A stretch of DNA of 64,000 bases from Streptosporangium sp040640155 (GTDB lineage: Bacteria > Actinomycetota > Actinomycetes > Streptosporangiales > Streptosporangiaceae): assembly GCF_040640155.1 (NCBI RefSeq), contig NZ_JBFABE010000032.1:1-64000 (forward strand), in the 5' to 3' direction. The notes under the pieces were generated by a model, which searched no databases, was not told the origin of the DNA, and worked only from the letters and a program-made list of their open reading frames with translations. Each line of letters opens with the position of its first letter. Positions within the stretch are counted from its first letter, which is position 1. A program made the position numbers and the translations under genes. Of this stretch, positions 51,311 to 58,721 are shown one piece after another.

Positions 51311-52810
51311 ATGCGCCAGATCGACGCCGACTTCCTCGCCCTGCCGCTGCGGCGGCTGGCGGACGCGGCCCTGCAGCGCGCCCGTGACCTGGGCGTCGAG
51401 CACGCCGACTTCCGGCTGGAGCGGATCCGCGGCCAGACCGTGCGCCTGTCCGACACCTCGCTCGAGGGGGCCATCGACGCCGACACGCTCGGGTACGCCG
51501 TGCGGGTGGTCAAGGACGGCACGTGGGGGTTCGCCGGGGGCATCGAGCTCACCGCGGAGGCCGCCGTCGCGGTCGCCGAGCAGGCGGTGGAGGTGGCGGT
51601 CGTCTGCGCGGCGGTCAACCGCGAGCCCGTGGAGCTGGCCCCCGAGCCGGTGCACGCCGACGTCACCTGGGTCTCCTCCTACGAGGTCGACCCGTTCGAG
51701 GTGCCGATGGGCGACAAGGCGGCGCTGCTGGCCGACTGGTCGGGCGGCCTGTTGCGCGATCCCGGCGTGGACCACACGCAGGCGTCGCTGATGCAGGTCA
51801 AGGAGCAGAAGTTCTACGCCGACACGGCCGGGACGACCACCACCCAGCAGCGGGTGCGCGTCCATCCCCGGGTGCAGGCGATGCGGGTGCTCCAGGGCCG
51901 CTTCGACTCGATGCGGACGCTCGCCCCGCCGGTCGGCCGGGGGTACGAGTACCTCACCGGCACCGGCTGGGACTTCCCGGCCGAGCTCGCCCGCATCCCG
52001 GAGCTGCTCGCCGAGAAGCTGCGGGCCCCCTCGGTCGAGGCGGGGCCGTACGACCTGGTGATCGATCCGTCGAACCTGTGGCTGACGATCCACGAGTCCG
52101 TGGGGCACGCCACCGAGCTGGACCGCGCCCTGGGGTACGAGGCGGCGTACGCCGGGACGAGTTTCGCGACCTTCGACCGGCTCGGCGAGCTGGTGTACGG
52201 CTCCGAGGCGATGAACGTGACCGGTGACCGCACCGTCGAGCACGGCCTGTCGACCATCGGCTACGACGACGAGGGCGTCGCCACCCGGGAGTTCGACATC
52301 GTCTCCGACGGCGTGCTGGTCGGCTACCAGCTCGACCGGCGGACGGCGCTGCTGAAGGGGCTGGGCGCCTCCAACGGCTGCGCCTTCGCCGACTCCCCCG
52401 GCCACACCCCGATCCAGCGGATGGCCAACGTCTCGCTCCGCCCGGCGCCGGACGGCCCCTCCACCGAGGAGCTGATCTCCGGTGTCGACCGGGGCATCTA
52501 CGTGGTGGGCGACAGGAGCTGGTCCATCGACATGCAGCGCCGCAACTTCCAGTTCACCGCGGAGCGCTTCCATCTGATCGAGAACGGCCGGCTCGCGGGC
52601 CAGCTCCGCGACGTCGCCTACCAGGCCACCACGACCGACTTCTGGAGGTCGCTGGCGGCGCTCGGCGGGCCGCGGACGTACGTGCTGGGCGGGGCCTTCA
52701 ACTGCGGCAAGGGTCAGCCGGGGCAGATCGCCCCGGTCAGCCACGGCTGCCCGTCGGCGCTCTTCCGCGGCGTGCGCGTGCTCAACACCGTCCAGGAGAG
52801 TGGCGCTTGA
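51311..52810 (+). CDS. tldD: TldD-type metalloprotease subunit
   Basis: The 499-aa protein contains the zinc motif HESVGH (261-266, HExxxH) and the C-terminal Cys region NCGKGQPGQIAPVSHGCPS. With TldE it forms a heterodimeric metallopeptidase that degrades unfolded peptides and in some hosts matures microcin-like RiPPs or antitoxin proteins. The ATG at 51311 is chosen. Only tldE follows; there is no visible precursor peptide gene. Confidence 0.93.
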   Translation: MRQIDADFLALPLRRLADAALQRARDLGVEHADFRLERIRGQTVRLSDTSLEGAIDADTLGYAVRVVKDGTWGFAGGIELTAEAAVAVAEQAVEVAVVCAAVNREPVELAPEPVHADVTWVSSYEVDPFEVPMGDKAALLADWSGGLLRDPGVDHTQASLMQVKEQKFYADTAGTTTTQQRVRVHPRVQAMRVLQGRFDSMRTLAPPVGRGYEYLTGTGWDFPAELARIPELLAEKLRAPSVEAGPYDLVIDPSNLWLTIHESVGHATELDRALGYEAAYAGTSFATFDRLGELVYGSEAMNVTGDRTVEHGLSTIGYDDEGVATREFDIVSDGVLVGYQLDRRTALLKGLGASNGCAFADSPGHTPIQRMANVSLRPAPDGPSTEELISGVDRGIYVVGDRSWSIDMQRRNFQFTAERFHLIENGRLAGQLRDVAYQATTTDFWRSLAALGGPRTYVLGGAFNCGKGQPGQIAPVSHGCPSALFRGVRVLNTVQESGA

Positions 52811-52877
52811 ACGCATGCGGCGGAGGGACCGGAGAGCACGGTGACACGGTGAACACGGTGGCCGGGAGAGGAGCGGG

Positions 52878-54245
52878 ATGAGCCCCCAGGAGATGGTCGA
52901 GAGGGCGCTGGACCTCTCCACGGCCGACGACACCGTCGTGATCGTGGAGGAGGGGTCGGGCGCCAACCTGCGCTTCGCGGGCAACACCCTGACCACCAAC
53001 GGCGTGTCGCGCTCGTCCCAGCTCACCGTGATCTCCATCGTGGGCCGGGGTGTGGGCGTGGTGTCGCGCGCGGCGGTCGGGCCTGACGGGCTCGACGACG
53101 TGGTGGCCGCCGCCGACCACGCCGCCGAGGACGCGCGGCCGTCCGAGGACGCCCGGCCGCTGCCGGAGGGCAGCCGCTCCGGCGACTGGGACGACCCGGC
53201 CGAGCCGACCTCGATCGGGGTCTTCGGATCCTTCGCCCCCGCCCTGGGAGAGGCCTTCGCCACGGCCGAGGCGGGCGGGCGCAGGCTGTACGGGTTCGCC
53301 GAGCACAAGGTCACGACGACCTTCGTGGGCACCTCGGCCGGTGCCCGGCTCCGGCACGTCCAGCCCACCGGCCGCCTGGAGCTCAACGCCAAGTCCCCCG
53401 ACATGAGGCGCTCGGCCTGGGCGGGGGTCTCCACCCGCGACTTCGCCGACGTCGACGTGGCGGCCCTGGACGCCGGGCTGGCCCGGCGCCTGAGGTGGGC
53501 CGAGAACCGGGTGGACCTGCCCGCGGGCCGCTACGAGACGCTGCTGCCGCCGTCGGCCGTGGCGGATCTGATGATCTACCTGTACTGGTCGGCCGGAGCC
53601 CGCAACGCCCTGGAGGGGCGCACGGTCTTCTCCCGGCCGGGCGGCGGCACCCGCGTCGGCGACGTGCTGTCCCCGCTGCCGATCCGGTTGTACGCCGACC
53701 CCGGGGCGGCCGGGGTGGAGTGCCCGCCGTTCGTGGTGGCGCACGCCTCCGGGCGGCAGACCTCGGTGTTCGACAACGGGCTGCCGCTGGCGCCCACCGA
53801 CTGGATCTCCGACGGCAGGCTGGCCGGCCTGTTGCAGACCCGGCACACGGCCGAGCTGACCGGCCTGCCGGTGACCCCGGCCATCGACAACCTGATCATG
53901 CGGGGGCCCGAGGGTGGCCCGTCGATGGAGGAGATGATCGCCTCCACCGAGCGCGGCCTGCTGCTGACCTGCCTGTGGTACATCCGCGAGGTCGATCCGC
54001 AGACGCTGCTGCTGACCGGGCTGACCCGGGACGGCGTCTACCTGGTGGAGAAGGGCGAGGTCGTGGGCGAGGTGAACAACTTCCGCTTCAACGAGAGCCC
54101 GGTGGACCTGTTGCGCCGCCTGACCGAGGTGGGCGTCTCGGAGCGGACCCTGCCGCGCGAGTGGAGCGACTACTTCAACCGCGCGGTCATGCCCGCGATC
54201 CGGGTGCCCGACTTCAACATGTCGACGGTCAGCCAGGCCAGTTAG
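52878..54245 (+). CDS. tldE: TldE/PmbA-type partner protein
   Basis: The 455-aa protein is homologous to TldD but lacks HExxxH, as in TldE/PmbA. Recognisable parts are LRFAGNTLTTNGVSRS near the start and GVYLVEKGEVVGEVNNFRFN at the end. It lies 67 bp after tldD with GGGAGAGGAG upstream and is surely its partner. Confidence 0.92.
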   Translation: MSPQEMVERALDLSTADDTVVIVEEGSGANLRFAGNTLTTNGVSRSSQLTVISIVGRGVGVVSRAAVGPDGLDDVVAAADHAAEDARPSEDARPLPEGSRSGDWDDPAEPTSIGVFGSFAPALGEAFATAEAGGRRLYGFAEHKVTTTFVGTSAGARLRHVQPTGRLELNAKSPDMRRSAWAGVSTRDFADVDVAALDAGLARRLRWAENRVDLPAGRYETLLPPSAVADLMIYLYWSAGARNALEGRTVFSRPGGGTRVGDVLSPLPIRLYADPGAAGVECPPFVVAHASGRQTSVFDNGLPLAPTDWISDGRLAGLLQTRHTAELTGLPVTPAIDNLIMRGPEGGPSMEEMIASTERGLLLTCLWYIREVDPQTLLLTGLTRDGVYLVEKGEVVGEVNNFRFNESPVDLLRRLTEVGVSERTLPREWSDYFNRAVMPAIRVPDFNMSTVSQAS

Positions 54246-54309
54246 ACCGGTCACGCCGGTCACGCCCGTCACGCCGGCGGGACCGGCGACGCCGGCCGTC
54301 ACCGCCCGT

Positions 54310-55617
54310 TCAGCGCTGGACCAGCGGGACGGTGTGCACCCGTTCCCAGCGCTGGCCCGTCACCACCCGGGCGGTGGCGTCGGTGAGGTCGTAGACGACC
54401 GACCAGCGGGTGTGGGTCTGGGCCACGCTTCGGAGCAGGCCCATGGCGTCGCGCCAGTCCCTGGCGGCGGGCAGCCCGCGGGCGAGCGTGCCGTAGCGGC
54501 CGTCGGTCCTGCGCTGGGCGGCCGAGGTGCCGGTCATGGTGAAGTTGGTGAGCATCCGGTCGTCGATGACGTTGAGCCTGCCCCGGGCGTACTCCACGAC
54601 GACCGACCTGCCGGTGGCGTCGGCGATCAGGTAGTGGACCTGCGGCCCGATGGTGAAGTCCACGTCGTAGCGGCGCATGATCGCCACCGCCTCGTCCACG
54701 GTCGCCGCCTCGTCGAGCATCATCCGGATGACGCGCACGCTGCCGAGCTCGGGACGGTCGGGAGAGCGCCGGGGCAGCCCGCCCTCGGGCGCCGTGGCCA
54801 TCCCGATCGCCAGGCCCTTCTCGTTGACGCCGTCGAACGGGGCGAGCACCGCGTGGGCCATCCTGCGGCGGTCGGAGGCGGAGGCCGGGTCCGGCGGGGT
54901 CGAGCGGCCCAGCAGGTGGAACAGGTCCACGACGGAGACCGAGGCGTGGCCGTCGGGCGGGTCGGAGTGAACGATCAGCGCCGGGTTGGGGTCCCAGTCG
55001 AAGTTCCGGCCGAACAGCGGCCGGTCACCGTCGAGGGCGAACAGCGAGCAGGCCCAGCCGTCCGCGGGGGCGGCCAGTTCCTCCTCGCCGAGGGGGGCCT
55101 CCCGGTCGTAGGAGCCGTGGAAGGTCATCTCGTACATCGGGAGATCGTCGATCTTCCGGAGGCTGCGGATCGTCCGCGCGACCTCGGTGGCGCTCTGGCG
55201 CAGCAGTGGTTCCCCTCCTGTCCCCGGCCGCGGGGCCGTCGCGGGCCGCGGCGACGTGCCGGGCCGCGGCGTCGTACCGGATCGCGGCGTCGTACCGGAT
55301 CGCGGCGTCGTACCGGATCCCGGTGATGTCACGGACCGCGGCGTCGCGGCGGGCCCCGGGGCCGTTCCCGGGCCCTGGGCGGCGACGGCGGCGGACCCGC
55401 CCGACCCGGCGGGCGAGCCGTCCGCCGGGGCCGCGCAGCCGGTCAGCAGGATCAGCGCCGCGGCCAGCGTGATCCGCGCGCCCCGCGATCCCCACGGCCC
55501 GCGTGCTCCGTGAGCGGCACGGAGCCCGCGCGCGTCGCACGACCCGCGCGGTCTCGGCGTCCGTTCCCTCCAGGCTCGCCCGGTCCGTCTCTCGTCCACC
55601 CCGGCAGTCTGCGCCAC
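54310..55617 (-). CDS. lipoprotein linear-amide C-N hydrolase (choloylglycine hydrolase/NAAA-like, Ntn fold)
   Basis: The 435-aa frame contains a long N-region, then a hydrophobic segment with lipobox LTGC, a Pro/Thr/Gly repeat linker, and an Ntn-type hydrolase domain. The predicted nucleophile is in GWACSLFA, followed by GRNFDWDPNPAL, the pattern of acyltransferase/penicillin-amidase relatives (C45/C59). It is probably membrane-anchored outside the cell and cleaves an amide bond. The true start may be internal (GTG at 55599 or later), because the first about 45 residues precede the signal peptide. Confidence 0.75.
   Translation of the reverse strand: MAQTAGVDERRTGRAWRERTPRPRGSCDARGLRAAHGARGPWGSRGARITLAAALILLTGCAAPADGSPAGSGGSAAVAAQGPGTAPGPAATPRSVTSPGSGTTPRSGTTPRSGTTPRPGTSPRPATAPRPGTGGEPLLRQSATEVARTIRSLRKIDDLPMYEMTFHGSYDREAPLGEEELAAPADGWACSLFALDGDRPLFGRNFDWDPNPALIVHSDPPDGHASVSVVDLFHLLGRSTPPDPASASDRRRMAHAVLAPFDGVNEKGLAIGMATAPEGGLPRRSPDRPELGSVRVIRMMLDEAATVDEAVAIMRRYDVDFTIGPQVHYLIADATGRSVVVEYARGRLNVIDDRMLTNFTMTGTSAAQRRTDGRYGTLARGLPAARDWRDAMGLLRSVAQTHTRWSVVYDLTDATARVVTGQRWERVHTVPLVQR
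55268..55321. repeat. 18-bp in-frame tandem repeat inside the amidohydrolase linker
   Basis: Three copies of GGCGTCGTACCGGATCGC (last slightly changed) encode, on the minus strand, a repeating SGTTPR linker between the lipid anchor and the catalytic domain. Related diverged units flank it on both sides. Confidence 0.85.
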
Positions 55618-55665
55618 CGGAGGGCCCGGCGTACAGGCTCACCGGAGGGCCCGGCGTGTACGGGA

Positions 55666-55887
55666 TCAGCCGTCCTCGTCGTCCTCCAGGCGGAATCCGA
55701 CCTTCATCGAGACCTGGAAGTGGCCGACCTCCCCCTCCTCGATGTGCCCCCTGATCTCGGTCACCTCGAACCAGTCGAGGTGGCGCAGGGTCTGGGCGGC
55801 GCGGCGGACGCCGTTGCGCACGGCGGCCTCGACGCTCTCCCCCGACGTTCCGACCACTTCGGTCACCCGGTACGTTCGATCTGTCAT
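55666..55887 (-). CDS. dodecin (flavin-storage protein)
   Basis: The 73-aa protein starts MTDRTYRVTEVVGTS and contains RHLDWFEVTEIRGHI, the Trp-bearing beta-strand that stacks on flavin in dodecins, then FQVSMKVGFRLE. Dodecins form hollow dodecamers that bind FMN or riboflavin. The ATG at 55887 is chosen over one 11 codons upstream. Monocistronic. Confidence 0.93.
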   Translation of the reverse strand: MTDRTYRVTEVVGTSGESVEAAVRNGVRRAAQTLRHLDWFEVTEIRGHIEEGEVGHFQVSMKVGFRLEDDEDG

Positions 55888-55941
55888 CTCATGCTTGTTC
55901 CCAGAAAGCGGTGACCGCATGACCGTTCACAGCCGGCCGCT

Positions 55942-56274
55942 ATGAGGCCCAGATGGGGAAGGGTGAACGGACGGCGCGGCCGCCCGGTGGTCCACCAGGT
56001 GACCGACGCCCAGCCTTCCCTGAGCGATGACATCGGCAAGCGCGAGAAGAGCTACTTCATCAAGATGGGGATCAGATTGCTCTGCCTGATCCTCGCCTTC
56101 ACCGTGCCCGCCCCGATGCCCGTCAGGCTCCTGCTCTTCGCCGGAGCGATCTTTTTACCATACGTTGCCGTGATCGGGGCCAACGCACCGCCGCGAGGGC
56201 CGTCCGGCGCCCCTGACTTGGGGGATTACACACAGAGCGAGATCCCGCTCCATCGACGCGAGATCGGGTCGTGA
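55942..56274 (+). CDS. DUF3099 family two-TM protein
   Basis: The 110-aa protein has a conserved cytoplasmic segment (VTDAQPSLSDDIGKREKSYF) followed by two hydrophobic helices (about 43-60 and 63-82) and a hydrophilic tail. The family is restricted to actinobacteria and has no known function. The start may instead be a GTG some codons downstream. It lies immediately upstream of the hairpin RNA at 56.32 kb. Confidence 0.82.
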   Translation: MRPRWGRVNGRRGRPVVHQVTDAQPSLSDDIGKREKSYFIKMGIRLLCLILAFTVPAPMPVRLLLFAGAIFLPYVAVIGANAPPRGPSGAPDLGDYTQSEIPLHRREIGS

Positions 56275-56281
56275 CTAAGTC

Positions 56282-56313
56282 TTGACGCATCCCAAGGGTA
56301 GTAGGTGTACGCT
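56282..56313 (+). promoter_or_regulatory. promoter for the three-hairpin RNA
   Basis: TTGACG (56282-56287) and TACGCT (56308-56313) stand 20 bp apart, slightly long but otherwise consensus-like. They place a start site at about 56319-56321, exactly at the base of the first hairpin. Confidence 0.5.
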
Positions 56314-56318
56314 TTAAC

Positions 56319-56436
56319 CAAGTGCCCTGGTCCCCCGTCGGGGCACTGTTGCCGGCGTTCCGGGCCCCCGTCGGAACGCCGATGAAGCGACGCCGGGTGG
56401 TTTGCCCCCGTAACCACCCGGCGTCGCCCTTTTATA
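56319..56436 (+). ncRNA. 6C-like structured RNA (three hairpins with C-rich loops)
   Basis: Three successive hairpins occur: AGTGCCC/GGGCACT (56321-56347), CGGCGTTCCG/CGGAACGCCG (56353-56381, perfect 10-bp stem) and GCGACGCCGGGTGGTT/AACCACCCGGCGTCGC (56387-56427, perfect 16-bp stem). Each loop contains CCCCCGT. The last stem is followed by CCTTTTAT, acting as terminator. Repeated C-runs in hairpin loops are the hallmark of the actinobacterial 6C RNA (B11 in mycobacteria), which is proposed to pair with G-rich ribosome-binding sites. Here there are three hairpins with five-C loops rather than two with six, so it may be a variant or a related class. Confidence 0.65.
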
Positions 56437-56466
56437 AGACTTTTGCTTACTGGTCTTCTGACTTTG

Positions 56467-56724
56467 TTATTCGTCGCCCGTTGTCTCGGCCGTCGCCCGC
56501 TCCCAGTCGCGCGCCAGCGCGGTCAGCCGCTCCACCGTGCCGGGCGGCGCCGTCCCCGCCCCCTGGGCCAGACCGAGCAGGTATGCCGTCAGGGGCGCGG
56601 CCGGTCGGGTCACCCCGTGCGCGACCTCCTTGGTCAGGTCCAGAAGCTCGTCACGGTCGACCGTCGCGGGATCGATGCCCAGTTCCCGGCAGACCAGCGC
56701 GGTCCACTCCGCCAGCACGTTCAA
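56467..56724 (-). CDS. DUF6457 family small protein
   Basis: The 85-aa helical protein starts MNVLAEWTALVCRELGID and contains VAHGVTRPAAPLTAYLLGLA. Members are encoded beside mobA-like genes in actinobacteria, as here (20 bp downstream on the same strand). This suggests a role in molybdenum-cofactor metabolism, but none has been shown as far as I know. Confidence 0.75.
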   Translation of the reverse strand: MNVLAEWTALVCRELGIDPATVDRDELLDLTKEVAHGVTRPAAPLTAYLLGLAQGAGTAPPGTVERLTALARDWERATAETTGDE

Positions 56725-56744
56725 CTCTCACTCCTCGTTCTCGG

Positions 56745-57461
56745 TCACGCCGGTCCCCGGTGCCGTGTCCCCGGGGCCGTGTCCCCGCCGGGGGACGCGC
56801 TCGCGTCTCCGCCGCCGGAGCCCGGCCCCGCCTCGCGGGCCCTGCGCAGATCGTCCATGGTGTCGCAATCGAACCACGGCCTGCCGGCCAGGCGAAGGAC
56901 GACCGGGGAGAGCGGGGCCAGCAGGCCGTGCAGCGACCGGCCCTCGTAGCGGGTGAGCGCCCGCGTCAGGCTCTCCGTCCGCCAGACCCCGGCGAGCCAC
57001 TGCTCGCGCCCGTCGTCGTCGGCGAGCACCGCCCCGGCCGGTGTCCCGGCCGCCGATGCCCGTACCGGCGCCCGCCTCCCGGCCGCCGGCCCCGCGGCCG
57101 GCTCCTGTGCTCCGGCCGGTTCACCTCCCCCGGCCGCCTCCAGCAGGGCAACGACGTGCCCGGCCGCCAGGAACGGCAGGTCGGCGGCGAGGAGCGCCAC
57201 CCACGGGGCGGTCACCTCGGTCATCCCCGCCCGGAGGGCCGGGACCGGGCCGCCTCCCGGCGGGTCCTCGCGGCGGAAGATCGCGCGCGGCAGTCCGGGA
57301 CGTGACGGCCCGACGATCACCAGCCTGTCCGCGCCGGCCACGGCGGCGGCCACCGACTCGACCAGCGGGCGGCCGGACACGCTCATGCCCGGCTTGTCGC
57401 GGCCACCGAGCCGCCTCGCGAGGCCGCCCGCCAGGACGCAGGCGTCGTACCGGGCCGTCAT
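56745..57461 (-). CDS. mobA: MobA-like nucleotidyltransferase (molybdenum cofactor guanylyltransferase)
   Basis: The 238-aa Rossmann-like NTP transferase starts YDACVLAGGLARRLGGRDKP (Gly-rich NTP loop) and has LLAADLPFLAA with the metal-binding Asp. It would attach GMP to molybdopterin. An Ala/Gly/Pro-rich insertion (about residues 108-145) and a disordered C-terminal tail are unusual. The start overlaps the moaA stop. Similar MobA-related proteins act on other substrates, but the moaA partner favours Moco, needed by the nitrate reductase at 38-40 kb. Confidence 0.82.
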   Translation of the reverse strand: MTARYDACVLAGGLARRLGGRDKPGMSVSGRPLVESVAAAVAGADRLVIVGPSRPGLPRAIFRREDPPGGGPVPALRAGMTEVTAPWVALLAADLPFLAAGHVVALLEAAGGGEPAGAQEPAAGPAAGRRAPVRASAAGTPAGAVLADDDGREQWLAGVWRTESLTRALTRYEGRSLHGLLAPLSPVVLRLAGRPWFDCDTMDDLRRAREAGPGSGGGDASASPGGDTAPGTRHRGPA

Positions 57462-58447
57462 CCGCCGATGGCGGACATCGGGCGGGACGGCTGCAGGAAG
57501 GAGGGGTCGTCGATGCCGTGACCGGCCTTCTTGATCCTGACCGCGGACCGCCACCGCTCGGCGATCTCGTCGTCATCGGCGCCGGAGCGCATCGCGGCCC
57601 GCAGGTCCGACTCGTCGGTGGCGAACAGGCAGTTGCGGATCTGACCGTCGGCGGTGAGCCGCACCCGGTCGCACGCGCCGCAGAACGGGCGGGTGACCGA
57701 GCCGATGACGCCGACCCTGGCCGGTCCGCCGTCGACGAGGAAGCCCTCGGCCGGGGCGCTGCCGCGCTCCACCGGATCGTCGTCGGTCAGCCGGAAGTCC
57801 TCCCTGAGCCGGGCGAGGATCTCGTCGGCCGTGATCATGTTCTCCCGCGTCCAGCCGTGCTGGGCGTCCAGCGGCATCTGCTCGATGAACCGGAGCTCGT
57901 ATCCCCGCTCCAGGCAGTAGCGCAGCAGCGGCACGGCCTCGTGGTCGTTGATCCCGCGCATCAGCACCGTGTTGATCTTGACCGGGCGCAGCCCGGCGGC
58001 GTCGGCGGCCTCCAGGCCCCGCAGGACGTCGTTCAGCCGGTCGCGGTGGGCGAGCCTCTTGAAGGTCTCGCGGTCGAGGGTGTCGAGGGAGACGTTGACC
58101 CGGCTCAGACCGGCGGCGGCCAGCGAGGCGGCCGTCCGGCTCAGGCCGATCCCGTTGGTCGTCAGCGAGACCTGCGGGGCGGGGGCCAGGGAGGCGGTGC
58201 GGGACACGATGTCGGTCAGCTCGCGGCGGAGCAGTGGCTCGCCCCCGGTGTAGCGGACCTCGGTGATGCCCAGCCGCTCCACCCCGATGGTGACCAGCCG
58301 GACGATCTCGTCGGCGGTCAGCAACTCGGGTTTGGGCAGCCACTCCAGCCCCTCGGGGGGCATGCAGTAGGAACAGCGCAGGTTGCAGCGGTCCGTGAGG
58401 GACACCCGCAGATCGGTCGCCACACGCCCGAACGAGTCCTGCAACAC
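57458..58447 (-). CDS. moaA: GTP 3',8-cyclase MoaA (molybdenum cofactor synthesis)
   Basis: The 329-aa radical-SAM enzyme converts GTP in the first step of Moco synthesis. It has an N-terminal 4Fe-4S site CNLRCSYC, a Gly-rich SAM motif YTGGEPLLR, the second C-terminal cluster CGACDRVRLTADGQIRNC, and the C-terminal Gly-Gly that inserts into the active site. GTG start at 58447. The leader holds no recognisable Moco riboswitch. Confidence 0.95.
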   Translation of the reverse strand: MLQDSFGRVATDLRVSLTDRCNLRCSYCMPPEGLEWLPKPELLTADEIVRLVTIGVERLGITEVRYTGGEPLLRRELTDIVSRTASLAPAPQVSLTTNGIGLSRTAASLAAAGLSRVNVSLDTLDRETFKRLAHRDRLNDVLRGLEAADAAGLRPVKINTVLMRGINDHEAVPLLRYCLERGYELRFIEQMPLDAQHGWTRENMITADEILARLREDFRLTDDDPVERGSAPAEGFLVDGGPARVGVIGSVTRPFCGACDRVRLTADGQIRNCLFATDESDLRAAMRSGADDDEIAERWRSAVRIKKAGHGIDDPSFLQPSRPMSAIGG

Positions 58448-58658
58448 GGAGTGCCACCTTCCGGTCGGTCGCCTGTGTGCGAACAGGGGACCAGCCTACG
58501 GCCTACCACCCGCCCGGCCCCGGACGGGCCGTCACCGGTTCAACATCACCCCGGGGTGGTTGATTCCTCGAACGCCGTTCCCGCCCCGTTCCCGGCTCCC
58601 TCTCCGGCCTCGTCCCCCGGTGAGGGCCGGCGTCGCGGGCCGGTCACGCGGCGGCGGA

Positions 58659-58664
58659 TAAAAT
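58659..58664 (+). promoter_or_regulatory. -10 element upstream of rtcB
   Basis: TAAAAT (within GGATAAAATG) lies 57 bp before the rtcB start and fits a -10; no good -35 is visible in the GC-rich sequence before it. The 274-bp spacer with moaA holds nothing else recognisable. Confidence 0.4.
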
Positions 58665-58721
58665 GGGTGGGATCTCACGCCGTGGGTGGGCAGACTGACT
58701 CTCGCAACGAAGGAGATCATC

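Noticed and set aside
58448..58721. Molybdenum-cofactor riboswitch upstream of moaA
   Set aside because: The leader shows only generic GC-rich pairing and none of the conserved Moco-motif architecture that I could recognise.
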